Positions 1 to 7,723 of a stretch of 48,293 bases of DNA are shown piece after piece. The DNA comes from Streptomyces sparsogenes. GTDB taxonomy: Bacteria; Actinomycetota; Actinomycetes; Streptomycetales; Streptomycetaceae. Numbering within the stretch: the first letter of the stretch is position 1; each line of letters begins with the position of its first letter. The notes under the pieces are model-generated. The model was given only the letters and a program-made list of their open reading frames with translations. It was not told the DNA's origin and did not search any database. The stretch lies in the NCBI RefSeq assembly GCF_001704635.1, contig NZ_MAXF01000056.1:1-48293 (forward strand). The letters run 5' to 3'. A program made the translations under genes and the position numbers.

Positions 1-1
1 G

Positions 2-97
2 CCGCCCAGGCGCGAACTGCTGGAAGGCCAGAAGGTGTCGTTCGACATCGCGCAGGGCCAGAAGGGCCTGACGGCCGAGAACATCGTGCCCGCCTGA
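2..97 (+). CDS. Cold-shock protein (CspA family), C-terminal end only
   Basis: The window opens inside this gene. The last 31 residues are readable (key stretch ELLEGQKVSFDIAQGQKG, then AENIVPA and TGA). This matches the C-terminal half of a CspA-type OB-fold, whose usual end is EGQKVxFDxxQGQKGPQAxNI. Such proteins are about 65-70 aa single-stranded nucleic-acid binders that act as RNA chaperones in the cytoplasm. The start and the RNP motifs lie outside the window. A strong hairpin terminator follows, and a DEAD-box helicase gene lies downstream, a natural cold-shock neighbour. Confidence 0.88.
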   Translation, partial: PPRRELLEGQKVSFDIAQGQKGLTAENIVPA

Positions 98-121
98 CAC
101 AGGCGCTGACGTACTTCGCAA

Positions 122-154
122 CTGGGGCCCGCACCTCTGGGGTGCGGGCCCCAG
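122..154 (+). terminator. Strong hairpin terminator after cold-shock gene
   Basis: A perfect 14-bp stem (CTGGGGCCCGCACC, 122-135, pairs with 141-154) closes a 5-nt loop 24 bases after the cold-shock stop codon. There is no U-tract, which is common for actinobacterial terminators. Confidence 0.8.
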
Positions 155-291
155 CTCGCTGCTTTCAGGGCGCGCGGTGGGAAGGCTCCACCGCATATCC
201 GACCGGTGACACATTCCCCGTCGGTCCGACTCGCCCCACATCGACTTCGACTCGTCTCGAGATTCTCTGCGCCGCTCATCTGCTGCGGGAA

Positions 292-318
292 TTCCTTGAT
301 ACGTGTCCCATCAAGGAA
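292..318 (+). promoter_or_regulatory. 5'-UTR hairpin that covers the helicase ribosome-binding site
   Basis: TTCCTTGAT (292-300) is perfectly complementary to ATCAAGGAA (310-318), with a 9-nt loop. The right arm contains most of the helicase Shine-Dalgarno AAGGAAGG (313-320), six bases before the ATG at 327. If this stem forms in the mRNA it hides the ribosome-binding site. Control by temperature, by a cold-shock RNA chaperone or by the helicase itself is inference. Confidence 0.6.
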
Positions 319-326
319 GGTTCCGC

Positions 327-1817
327 ATGAAGCGTGCCCGCACATCCCGAACGTACGACCGCCTGGGAGGAGGCGGCGCCAACCGCTCCGGTGGTCCGCG
401 CCGTTCCAAGGGCTACGGAAACCGACAGGCCGGACGGCCCGTACAGGGCGAGTTCGCACCGCCGAAGACGATCACACCCGCGCTGCCCGTCGCCGAGTCG
501 TTCGCCGATCTCGCCATGCCCGCGCGGCTGTTGGCCACGCTCGGCCACGAAGGCGTGACCGTACCGTTCCCGATCCAGGCGGCGACCCTGCCGAACTCCC
601 TGGCCGGTCGTGACGTACTCGGCCGTGGCCGCACCGGCTCGGGCAAGACCCTCGCCTTCGGCCTCGCCGTACTGGCCCGTACAGCGGGGCGGCGTGCCGA
701 GCCACGGCAGCCGCTCGCCCTCGTCCTCGTCCCCACCCGCGAGCTCGCCCAGCAGGTCACCGACGCGCTCGCTCCGTACGCCCGCTCCGTGAGCCTGCGG
801 CTGGCCACCGTCGTCGGCGGGATGTCCATCGGCAGGCAGGCCGGTGCGCTGCGCGCCGGGGCTGAGGTGGTCGTCGCGACACCCGGGCGGCTCAAGGACC
901 TCATCGACCGGGGCGACTGCCGGCTGGACGATGTCGGCATCACGGTCCTCGACGAGGCCGACCAGATGACCGACATGGGCTTCATGCCCCAGGTCACCGC
1001 CCTGCTCGACCAGGTGCGTCCCGATGGGCAGCGGATGCTCTTCTCGGCCACCCTGGACCGCAACGTCGACCTGCTGGTCCGCCGCTACCTGACGGACCCG
1101 GTAGTCCACTCCGTCGACCCGTCGGCGGGCGCGGTCACCACGATGGAGCACCACGTACTCCATGTGCACGACGCGGACAAGCATCGGACGACCACCGAGA
1201 TCGCGGCACGAGACGGTCGAGTGATCATGTTCCTCGACACCAAGCACGCGGTGGACCGGCTGACCAAGCACCTGCTGGGCAACGGTGTCCGCGCCGCGGC
1301 CCTGCACGGTGGCAAGTCCCAGCCGCAGCGCACGCGAACCCTGGCCCAGTTCAAGAGCGGGCATGTGACGGTACTGGTGGCGACCAACGTCGCGGCGCGC
1401 GGGATCCACGTCGACAACCTCGACCTGGTCGTCAATGTGGATCCGCCCAGTGACCACAAGGATTACCTGCACCGCGGCGGTCGTACGGCCCGCGCCGGCG
1501 AGTCCGGCAGCGTCGTCACCCTGGTGACCCCTGATCAGCGGCGCGGTATGAGTCGACTGATGGCTTCCGCAGGCATCACCCCCCGGGTCGCCCAGGTGCG
1601 TTCAGGCGAGGCGGAGCTGAGCCGCATCACAGGTGCCCAGGCCCCTTCCGGTGTCCCGGTCGTCATCACCGCGCCGGCCGTGGAACGTCCCCGCGGCGCG
1701 TCCTCTTCGTCCCAGGCACGTCGGGGCCGCCGGGGCCGCGCCGGCCAGGGCCGCCCCGTCGGTGAAGCGGCGCGCCGCAGGGCACAGCGGCGGCCCGGCT
1801 TCGGCTCGGCTGCCTAG
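327..1817 (+). CDS. DEAD-box ATP-dependent RNA helicase
   Basis: This 496-aa superfamily 2 RNA helicase unwinds RNA secondary structure in the cytoplasm, probably at low temperature or in ribosome or mRNA metabolism. All core motifs are present: a Q-motif region (FPIQAATLPN, about 81-90), Walker A RTGSGKT (102-108), PTRELAQQ, TPGR, DEAD (209-212), SAT, and motif VI HRGGRTARAG. The N-terminal ~45 residues and the C-terminal ~70 residues are basic and rich in Arg/Gly, as expected for non-specific RNA contact. The ATG at 327 is chosen over an in-frame GTG at 303 because AAGGAAGG lies six bases upstream of the ATG, while the GTG has no such site and falls in the loop of the RBS hairpin. The cold-shock gene upstream supports a cold-adaptation role (inference). 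Confidence 0.95.
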   Translation: MKRARTSRTYDRLGGGGANRSGGPRRSKGYGNRQAGRPVQGEFAPPKTITPALPVAESFADLAMPARLLATLGHEGVTVPFPIQAATLPNSLAGRDVLGRGRTGSGKTLAFGLAVLARTAGRRAEPRQPLALVLVPTRELAQQVTDALAPYARSVSLRLATVVGGMSIGRQAGALRAGAEVVVATPGRLKDLIDRGDCRLDDVGITVLDEADQMTDMGFMPQVTALLDQVRPDGQRMLFSATLDRNVDLLVRRYLTDPVVHSVDPSAGAVTTMEHHVLHVHDADKHRTTTEIAARDGRVIMFLDTKHAVDRLTKHLLGNGVRAAALHGGKSQPQRTRTLAQFKSGHVTVLVATNVAARGIHVDNLDLVVNVDPPSDHKDYLHRGGRTARAGESGSVVTLVTPDQRRGMSRLMASAGITPRVAQVRSGEAELSRITGAQAPSGVPVVITAPAVERPRGASSSSQARRGRRGRAGQGRPVGEAARRRAQRRPGFGSAA

Positions 1818-1978
1818 AGCAGTTCTGATCCCAAGCCAATCCCCTTGCACGGGCCTGATCACCCTGGCCCGGATCCGTCTACGGGACGTCCTCGACGGAC
1901 CGTTCACCTCACCCGGCTCTTGGCCCGACGCCGTCAGGGAGCATGGCCGGCCGTTCTCCTTCTTCTCTGTGAGGCATC

Positions 1979-2293
1979 ATGCGCTGTGTCATCGCCCGGT
2001 ACCCGTTCGAGCTGACCAAGAGGGGGGTGCTGGCGTCGATGAAGGGCGTCACGCCCGAGCTCGTCACGGGTGAGTCCGTGACCATCGGCCGCCGCCGTTA
2101 CCCCGTCAAGCAAGTAGGCCAGGTCATCACCCGACAGGACCGCCGCGACTTCACCAGCGGCGAAGTCGTCCGGGCCATGACCCGCCTCGGCTTCACCTGC
2201 CACAACCACCCCGAGGCCGTGCCGATGGGTGTCCCCACCCCGCTCCAGACCGCGTCGGAGCTGCTCGGGGGGACCGCCTCCCCGGCGGTGTGA
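1979..2293 (+). CDS. Small conserved actinobacterial protein of unknown function
   Basis: The gene encodes a 104-aa basic soluble protein beginning MRCVIARYPFELTK with the central block GESVTIGRRRYPVKQVGQ. It starts at ATG 1979 with a GAGG ribosome-binding site five bases upstream. There is no signal peptide, membrane segment or catalytic motif that I recognise. My impression is that similar proteins occur in streptomycetes beside cold-shock and DEAD-box genes. That is memory of the family, not something the sequence proves. It follows the helicase by 161 bases with only a weak 6-bp inverted repeat between them (1850-1871), so co-transcription is possible. A very strong palindrome ends the unit. 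Confidence 0.75.
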   Translation: MRCVIARYPFELTKRGVLASMKGVTPELVTGESVTIGRRRYPVKQVGQVITRQDRRDFTSGEVVRAMTRLGFTCHNHPEAVPMGVPTPLQTASELLGGTASPAV

Positions 2294-2323
2294 GGAGAGG
2301 CGGAAAACCGCCGCCAGAGACCC

Positions 2324-2363
2324 GGTGAGGGCCCTGCCGACGCGCGTCGGCAGGGCCCTCACC
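2324..2363. terminator. Perfect 40-bp palindrome, bidirectional terminator
   Basis: GGTGAGGGCCCTGCCGACGC (2324-2343) is followed directly by its exact reverse complement (2344-2363). It begins 31 bases after the stop at 2293. It could also terminate the minus-strand small gene that ends at 2462. Confidence 0.85.
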
Positions 2364-2404
2364 GACGTATCGCCGTCCCGGCGTCCCGCCGCCTCGCCGT
2401 CCCG

Positions 2405-2433
2405 GCGTCCCTGCGTCCCTGCGTCCCTGCGTC
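2405..2433. repeat. 8-bp tandem repeat (GCGTCCCT, three and a half copies)
   Basis: GCGTCCCT occurs at 2405-2412, 2413-2420 and 2421-2428, followed by GCGTC. Related GTCCCGGCG units lie just upstream (2375-2405). This is a simple non-coding repeat next to the terminator palindrome. I see no function. Confidence 0.7.
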
Positions 2434-2461
2434 GGGCGGTTCCAGCCCCGGTTCGCGTTGA

Positions 2462-2656
2462 TCACATGGGCGCGGGGGTCGGCTCAAGCACGTGGGACTC
2501 CGGGATGCGGATGAGTGAAGACGCACACGGTCGGCCCATCCGTCCCGTCGAGTGGGCGCTTGCTCGCCCAACTCCGCGCCTGCTCAGCTTCATTCGCCTC
2601 GAGAGCCCCAAGGAACCCATGGCGAGAAACACCAGCGACAGAATGTACCCGGCCAC
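2462..2656 (-). CDS. Small putative single-pass membrane protein
   Basis: This is a 64-codon ORF from GTG at 2656. Its main support is an almost perfect AAGGAGG ribosome-binding site (2663-2669) six bases before the start, and an N-terminus (AGYILSLVFLAMGSLGL) that forms one hydrophobic helix followed by basic residues. This is the usual N-out or signal-anchor pattern of very small membrane proteins. The C-terminal half is unremarkable and may not be conserved. It lies just downstream, on the same strand, of the binding-protein/ATPase pair, so it could be the last gene of that unit. No family is recognised. An overlapping out-of-frame ORF (2484-2678) was judged a shadow. Confidence 0.5.
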   Translation of the reverse strand: MAGYILSLVFLAMGSLGLSRRMKLSRRGVGRASAHSTGRMGRPCASSLIRIPESHVLEPTPAPM

Positions 2657-2788
2657 CGCTTCCCTCCTTGGCAGGCAAGTCGGCGGAGTCTAACCGAGAA
2701 CCACCGTGGTCAGGGGGGTGGCCGGGGCATGTGCGGTGAGGAGGCCGGCCGCCCGGTCAGGTTGCGCGGCGGGTGATGTGCAGGCCTC

Positions 2789-4417
2789 TCAGGGGGAGCT
2801 GCTGGGGATCACGCAGTTCTTCGGCTGTGGCCGGCCGGTGGGCCAGCCGAGGCCGACGAACTTGAGCTTGCCGTCGCCCTCCCGGCCCGGGTCCAGCTCG
2901 ACGATCGCGGTCGGTTTGTCGTACGCGTTTCCGCCGCTGGTCAGGCATATCAGGCCGCTGGTGCCCGGCACGCGGTGACGGGACTGGAGCAGGGACCACT
3001 GCCGGCCGACTTCCTCGCGGTCGGGCACCGCCTCGGCGCCGCCCTTCTGGGCCTGGTGGAGTGCCTTGCCGATGGTGACGAGGCCGTCGTGGACGAGCAT
3101 GGTCCGGGAGTCCTCCAGGTCGGGGGCGGAGCCGAGCCGTATGCCCTCGCGGCGGGTGGTCTCGATGAGCTTCTTGAGGGTGTCCAGGGCCGCCTTGGGC
3201 TCGGTGAGGTACTGGGGGAGTTCCGCCTTGGTGGGTTCGCGGTCGTGGGTTTTGGCCCACTGCCTGGTCCAGGCGGCCAGCTCGGTGTTCCAGGCGTCGG
3301 GGTGGGCGGGGGCGGCGTACTGCACCGTCACCTTCGCCTTGCCGTCCTCGCCGCGCAGCTGGTCCCAGTCCTTCCGCGTCATGGACTGGCGCAGCGAGGC
3401 GGCGTCGGAGCCGCTGACGATGGTGTAGTGCCGGTCCTTGCAGCCCACCTGGGCGAGCTTGAGGGCGAAGATCCGCAGGTGCAGGGTGCGGCCGGCGAAG
3501 TAGACGGTGTCGGCCTCAGAGTCGCAGATGTTGTTGGCCGTCTGGGTGAACTGGTTGCCGGTCGAGCCCGGCTCGTCGATCGCGGGGGACTCGAAGGACA
3601 TGGCGGCGGGGCCGGGCGGGCCCGTCTCCTCGATGCCGTTGAAGGCCCTGGCCAGCGACTGGTTGTAGCTGTCCGGGCGCCTGTCGTAGACCAGCACCGT
3701 CTTGAGGTTCTCCCGGCCCTGTTCGCGCCTGAAGTCGGCCAGCGCCTGGGCCGCGTCGTGGTTGGAGGGGATGATCCGGGCCAGGCCGGGGAAGCGTGGC
3801 TTCGCCATTCCGTCCGCCCCGTCCTCGTTGGCGATGTCGTCCCCGCTGGCCCGGGAGGCGAGCACCGGGATCCGGTGTTCGGTCAGCCGCCGGACGGCTT
3901 CCTCCGTGGTGTCGAGGGTGAGGTTGAAGCCGGTGACGGCGCGCAACCGGTGCTCAGAGGAGTCGGCCATCCGCAGCAGGGTGTCCACGACCTTGTCCTG
4001 GTGTTGGTAGTCCCGCCCGGGGTTGGCCAGCACCAGCCGGATCTTCGGCGGTTCCCCCTCGCCCTCGTTGGCCTGCCGCTGGCCCAGGTACGCGCCCTGG
4101 AGGTCGCTGCGCATCTGGCGCCGCAGGGCCGGCCTGGCGGACTGGAGCGGCAGCATCATCGCGACCGTGACGTGCGGCTGGTCGTCGATCCTCTTGTTCT
4201 CGTCGGCGATGGCCCGGGCGACGTCCCGGATCTCGGGTGTGCCGAAGTCGTAGCCCGCGCCGTCGACGCCGACGCACTCGCCGTCGATCCGCTCGACCGC
4301 CTCGATTCCCTGGGTGCAGGTGTCCGTCTTCCGGATCACCGAGCAGGCGTACATGCCGCCCGCGACGGCCGCCGCCACGGCCAGTAACGCGTAGAGGATC
4401 TTCTTCCATCTGGGCAT
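2789..4417 (-). CDS. Membrane-anchored periplasmic-binding-protein type 1 (Leu/Ile/Val-BP-like) receptor
   Basis: The protein is 542 aa. A short basic N-terminus is followed by one hydrophobic segment (about residues 6-25) and then a long extracytoplasmic region. Its fold signature is that of receptor-family ligand-binding proteins: VTVAMMLPLQS, IRLVLANPGRD, then repeated strand-helix units such as IPVLASRASGDD and KTVLVYDRRPDSYN. The Cys at the end of the hydrophobic segment (MYAC) is not a clean lipobox, so a transmembrane anchor is more likely than a lipoprotein. The ATG at 4417 has GGAGG upstream. The gene starts five bases after the stop of the upstream P-loop ATPase, and no permease or ABC ATPase is present. 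A sensory or scaffolding role therefore seems likelier than transport (inference). The ligand is unknown. Confidence 0.75.
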   Translation of the reverse strand: MPRWKKILYALLAVAAAVAGGMYACSVIRKTDTCTQGIEAVERIDGECVGVDGAGYDFGTPEIRDVARAIADENKRIDDQPHVTVAMMLPLQSARPALRRQMRSDLQGAYLGQRQANEGEGEPPKIRLVLANPGRDYQHQDKVVDTLLRMADSSEHRLRAVTGFNLTLDTTEEAVRRLTEHRIPVLASRASGDDIANEDGADGMAKPRFPGLARIIPSNHDAAQALADFRREQGRENLKTVLVYDRRPDSYNQSLARAFNGIEETGPPGPAAMSFESPAIDEPGSTGNQFTQTANNICDSEADTVYFAGRTLHLRIFALKLAQVGCKDRHYTIVSGSDAASLRQSMTRKDWDQLRGEDGKAKVTVQYAAPAHPDAWNTELAAWTRQWAKTHDREPTKAELPQYLTEPKAALDTLKKLIETTRREGIRLGSAPDLEDSRTMLVHDGLVTIGKALHQAQKGGAEAVPDREEVGRQWSLLQSRHRVPGTSGLICLTSGGNAYDKPTAIVELDPGREGDGKLKFVGLGWPTGRPQPKNCVIPSSSP

Positions 4418-4422
4418 CCCCG

Positions 4423-6609
4423 CTACCTCCTCCGCCCGAGCTGTCCGGTACAGGTGCAGCGCAGCAACGGCTGCTCGTTCTCCGCCAGGGCGCTCCACTC
4501 CGTGGCCGTCTTGCCGAGCTGTACCGCGCCGTCGAACTCCATGATCGAGAGCAGCCCGAGCAGCCTGGCCAGCGTGCGGGCCGTCTCCGTGCCGGTGGGC
4601 CTGGTCCGCTCCTCGCACAGCCACACCGCGTGCAGCAGCTGGTCGACGGTGCGGCGCAGCGCCGGTCCGTCCGCCGCCACCAGGCCCTGGGCGCGCTCCC
4701 GCCGGGCGTCCGCTCCGCCCGGATACGGCGCCTGGGCGATCTCCAGCAGCTCGGCGCACCACTCGCGGGGGCGGCCGGGGAGTGTGGCGGCCAGGTGGCT
4801 GACCACGTCGTCGGCGCCGCCGGACACCAGGTGGTGGTTCATCCGGTGCGCCGTGACCGAACGGAACGCCCCGCCGCTCGGCGCGCCCCTCGGGTCCGCC
4901 TCGGCGCGTCCCGCGTAGTGGTCCCGCAGCAGGTGGTGGTCGGCGTGCCAGGCGGCGCCGCCGGGGCGCAGCCCGTACAGCCGGTGGACCAGGAGCTGGC
5001 GCAGCCCGAAGTCCCCGATGAAGTGCCGCTCGCAGCCGGGCCATCCGGTGTCGGTGAGCAGCTGCGAGACCTGATGCGCGGTCAGGGCGTGGACACGTCC
5101 CGACTGGTGGTGGCGGAGCAGGACGTCCGCGCACTCCTCGTCGTGGGCCACCGACAGGTGGGTGAGCAGATCGAGCCACTGGTCGCGGTGTTCGGTGGGC
5201 AGGCGCACCGGGAGCTGGTCCAGCACCAGTTCGCGCAGCAGCACGTCCGCCACCGGGTGCTCCGAGGCGCCGTCGCCGGGGAGGCGTAAGGGGGCGTCCA
5301 GTAAGTCCCGGTCGTTGGCGTCCGCCGGCATCCGGAAGGCGGCGGCAGCGGCGGCCAGCCGGATCACGGTGTGCGGCCGTCCACCGCTCAGCCGTGCCAC
5401 GGCGGCGTCGATGCGGCGGCGGTTCGCGGCGCCCTCCGGCTCCGCGCGCTGCTGCCTGCGCTCGGTCTCCCGGCGGAGCTGGTCGCCGGTGAGCAGGGGC
5501 ATGCGCAGCAGGAGCACGCCGTCGGCCAGCGGTGCGCGGTCCGCTCCCGTGTCGGTGGGCCGGGTCCACGCGGGTGGGCCGCCGTCGGCGGGCCGGAACT
5601 CCGCGGGGGGTACCACCTCGTGGGGCGGCAGGCCGCCGTGCAGGAAGGCGCCGCCGTCGGCCCGGCGTGCCGTGCCCACGATCACCACGCGGTCGCGCTG
5701 CCCGCCCCGGCGGTCGCTGAGCACGGCGCGCAGCAGCCGCTCCCCCAGCGGTGACTCGGCCCGGTCCAGCAGCAGCCCCGGGCGGCCGACGCGGCGCAGC
5801 CAGCCGACCGCCGACGCGTACGCCGCCTCCAGGTCCTCGCGCAGCGCCCGGAAGAGGAAGCTCTCCGCCAGCTCCCGCGACTCGCCGCCGGCCTGGAAGT
5901 CGGCGGCGAGGTTGCGCAGCCCGTCGCCGGGCTGGCCGGCCGCGCCGGGATACACGCCGTAGATCCGCTCCAGCTCTTCCCTGCCCCGGGGTGCCAGCCG
6001 CTCGAAGAGCGCGTCCAGCAGCGCGTTGTGCAGCGCCGCCGAGTACGGGTCGATCGCCTGGCCGGACAGGGTCGTGAGCAGGTTCCGTACGGTTCCGCTG
6101 AGCACGCCCCGCCAGAAGTCGCCCGCCCCCAGGCCGCGCAGGCGCTGCTTCTGGGGCAGCTCCTCGTACCGTTCGACCTCCGTCGCGACCGCCGCCGGGG
6201 TGCCGTCCGCGACACCGGTCGCGATCACCGCGAGGCCGGTGAAGAGGCGCGGGAAGGCGAACGAGCCGCCCGTCCCCTGCCAGCCGCACAGCCGTCGGGC
6301 GGCCTCGACCAGGGCCTCGGTCGCGGCCGAGCGGGCGCCCGGCTCCGGCTCCGCCCGGTCCGCGTACACCGGTGAGCCGCAGTCCAGGTAGACCACCGGC
6401 ACCCTGGTGGCGAAGCGGTCCCGCACCGCGCGCAGCAGCCGCCCCTTGCCCATGCCCGGACCGCCGGTGAGCAGCACGACGGGCAGGTCGGGCCCGTACA
6501 GCGGCTCCCGGCCGCCGCCCGACGGCGACCGCCCCAGCAGACACGCGAAGAAGCCCTCGTCGCTGAGCAGTTTCTCGAACCCCAGGTCCTCACACACGGA
6601 CCCCCCCAT
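4423..6609 (-). CDS. Large P-loop NTPase (STAND/AAA-like), unknown function
   Basis: The protein is about 728 aa. A Walker A motif GGPGMGKG lies near residues 49-56, and a hydrophobic strand ending in Asp (VPVVYLDCG) follows about 25 residues later. Another strand, RVVIVGTARR, may be sensor-1-like. The rest is mainly Leu/Arg-rich helices of the kind seen in STAND-type regulators, with no recognised effector domain. Several starts are possible. The ATG at 6609 (MGGSVCEDLGFEKLL) has GGAG 14 bases upstream, a GTG four codons later has a G-rich site, and an in-frame ATG at 6717 would add 36 residues. It is the first gene of a two-gene unit with the binding-protein-like gene. It may couple a ligand signal from that partner to a cytoplasmic response (inference). 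Confidence 0.7.
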   Translation of the reverse strand: MGGSVCEDLGFEKLLSDEGFFACLLGRSPSGGGREPLYGPDLPVVLLTGGPGMGKGRLLRAVRDRFATRVPVVYLDCGSPVYADRAEPEPGARSAATEALVEAARRLCGWQGTGGSFAFPRLFTGLAVIATGVADGTPAAVATEVERYEELPQKQRLRGLGAGDFWRGVLSGTVRNLLTTLSGQAIDPYSAALHNALLDALFERLAPRGREELERIYGVYPGAAGQPGDGLRNLAADFQAGGESRELAESFLFRALREDLEAAYASAVGWLRRVGRPGLLLDRAESPLGERLLRAVLSDRRGGQRDRVVIVGTARRADGGAFLHGGLPPHEVVPPAEFRPADGGPPAWTRPTDTGADRAPLADGVLLLRMPLLTGDQLRRETERRQQRAEPEGAANRRRIDAAVARLSGGRPHTVIRLAAAAAAFRMPADANDRDLLDAPLRLPGDGASEHPVADVLLRELVLDQLPVRLPTEHRDQWLDLLTHLSVAHDEECADVLLRHHQSGRVHALTAHQVSQLLTDTGWPGCERHFIGDFGLRQLLVHRLYGLRPGGAAWHADHHLLRDHYAGRAEADPRGAPSGGAFRSVTAHRMNHHLVSGGADDVVSHLAATLPGRPREWCAELLEIAQAPYPGGADARRERAQGLVAADGPALRRTVDQLLHAVWLCEERTRPTGTETARTLARLLGLLSIMEFDGAVQLGKTATEWSALAENEQPLLRCTCTGQLGRRR

Positions 6610-6751
6610 GGAGTACTCGCCCGCTCCGGGAGCGGGTGACCGGTGACCGATGTGCTGCAAAGGAACCAGTGGAACACGGAATGTTCGGTTCGGACAACGA
6701 TGACCGAAGTGGATCATTCAGGCACGGTGTGGCCTTCGTGTCCCGCGCGTG

Positions 6752-6904
6752 TCACCTGTGCCGGTGCCGGAACGTGACCACCACTGTCACGAACAGGATC
6801 GCGAGCACGATGGCGTACCAAGTGATCACTTCCGAAAAGCGGTCGACGGCCAGGCCCGCCGCTGCAGCCGCCACGCCGAGGACCTCTCCATGTGCGGTGT
6901 TCAT
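6752..6904 (-). CDS. 50-aa single-pass membrane protein
   Basis: ATG at 6904, TGA at 6752-6754. The protein begins MNTAHGEVLGVAAAAAGLAV. A 17-18-residue hydrophobic helix (TWYAIVLAILFVTVVVTF, about 28-45) follows and ends in a basic tail RHRHR, as in small type-I or tail-anchored membrane proteins. A modest AAGG site lies about nine bases upstream. Third codon positions are G/C-rich. It is transcribed in the same direction as, and 143 bases before, the P-loop ATPase gene, so it may belong to that unit. No homologue is recognised. Confidence 0.55.
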   Translation of the reverse strand: MNTAHGEVLGVAAAAAGLAVDRFSEVITWYAIVLAILFVTVVVTFRHRHR

Positions 6905-7070
6905 CGAGATCGCCTTCTTCTGAACGGCGTTTCCGTTGAACGGCGTGATGCGTCGCTCTCCCTGATTTCATTGAACACCCGGACCCCGGGTCTCGTCAGG
7001 GACGACCGCCGTCTCGGCACCGCCCTCCCTTAGATATAGGGCTGGGTTTTACAAAAATGTACTTCTATAA

Positions 7071-7600
7071 GGCCACGAGGCGGTCGACACATTGCTCGCC
7101 CTCGGTGTCGAATGGCCCGTCCCCGTAGTGATCGACGAGTTTCCTTACCTCGCCAATGCCAACCCGGAGCCGCCCTCGATCATCCAAGAGGCGCTACGGC
7201 CCCTGCGTGATCAACGCACCGGGGGCGCCGAGTTCTGAGGCATCATCGATCCCCACCTGGCGACAAAGGTGAACGCGGTCGTCGGTGACACCCCGGCCTA
7301 TCGGCATGAGTTCGCCCGTGGCACCACCCCCGAGGAGCCGGACGACTTCGACGACCGGGTCGTCCGCACCGTCCTCAACCCCGAAACGCCCCTCTTCCGC
7401 GAGGCCGCTATCTGCTCGCCGAAGAACCCCACCTCCGCGACACGGCCCTGTACCTGCCAGGGCTGGCCGCCGTCGCCGACTGCAACGCCACCCGTGGGGG
7501 CATGGCCAGCTATTCCGGACATGCCTGGCCGCCGCACTACGGCTTCCGCCAGGAGATGGTCGCGGTCGCTGTCCGGCAGACCGTCGCTGGCGCCCTCACC
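7071..7600 (+). pseudogene. Decayed AAA ATPase (archaeal-ATPase/DUF234-like)
   Basis: Fragments of one protein can be followed through broken frames. The frame starting at 7074 reads HEAVDTLLALGVEWPVPV and VVIDEFPYLANANPEP (a Walker B-like strand), then ends at TGA 7236-7238. The frame at 7269 reads VVGDTPAYRHEFARGTTPEE and VVRTVLNPETPLF. A frameshift near 7405 is followed by GRYLLAEEPHLRDTALYLPG and NATRGGMASY. This order matches ATPases of the type often annotated ATP-binding protein DUF234, but the N-terminal Walker A part and the C-terminal nuclease-like part are missing. The unusually AT-rich stretch just before it (7030-7070) may mark a deletion or insertion edge. Confidence 0.7.
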
Positions 7601-7723
7601 GTGGGGTCGGCGCTTCACTCGTACGGGTAGTCGTTCGGTTGTTCGCCTCCGGCCTGCGACCGGACGCACTACGGTCGGGGGCCACGAAAGTCTCTGGCCG
7701 CCGGCTCGCCCCAGGAAGGCACC

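Noticed and set aside
303..326. Upstream GTG start for the DEAD-box helicase
   Set aside because: It has no ribosome-binding site of its own and lies in the loop of the hairpin, whereas ATG 327 has AAGGAAGG at good spacing.
1850..1871. Terminator after the DEAD-box helicase
   Set aside because: Only a 6-bp stem with a 10-nt loop, too weak to call when compared with the strong palindromes nearby.
2375..2433. Possible CRISPR-like or iteron array
   Set aside because: The repeats are 8 bp, contiguous and without spacers, so it is a simple tandem repeat.
2789..6544. One open frame spanning both the binding-protein gene and the ATPase gene region
   Set aside because: Only the part below 4417 reads as protein (binding-protein fold). 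The upstream part is an Arg/Pro/Ala-rich shadow of the ATPase gene, which has its own clear frame and Walker A motif.
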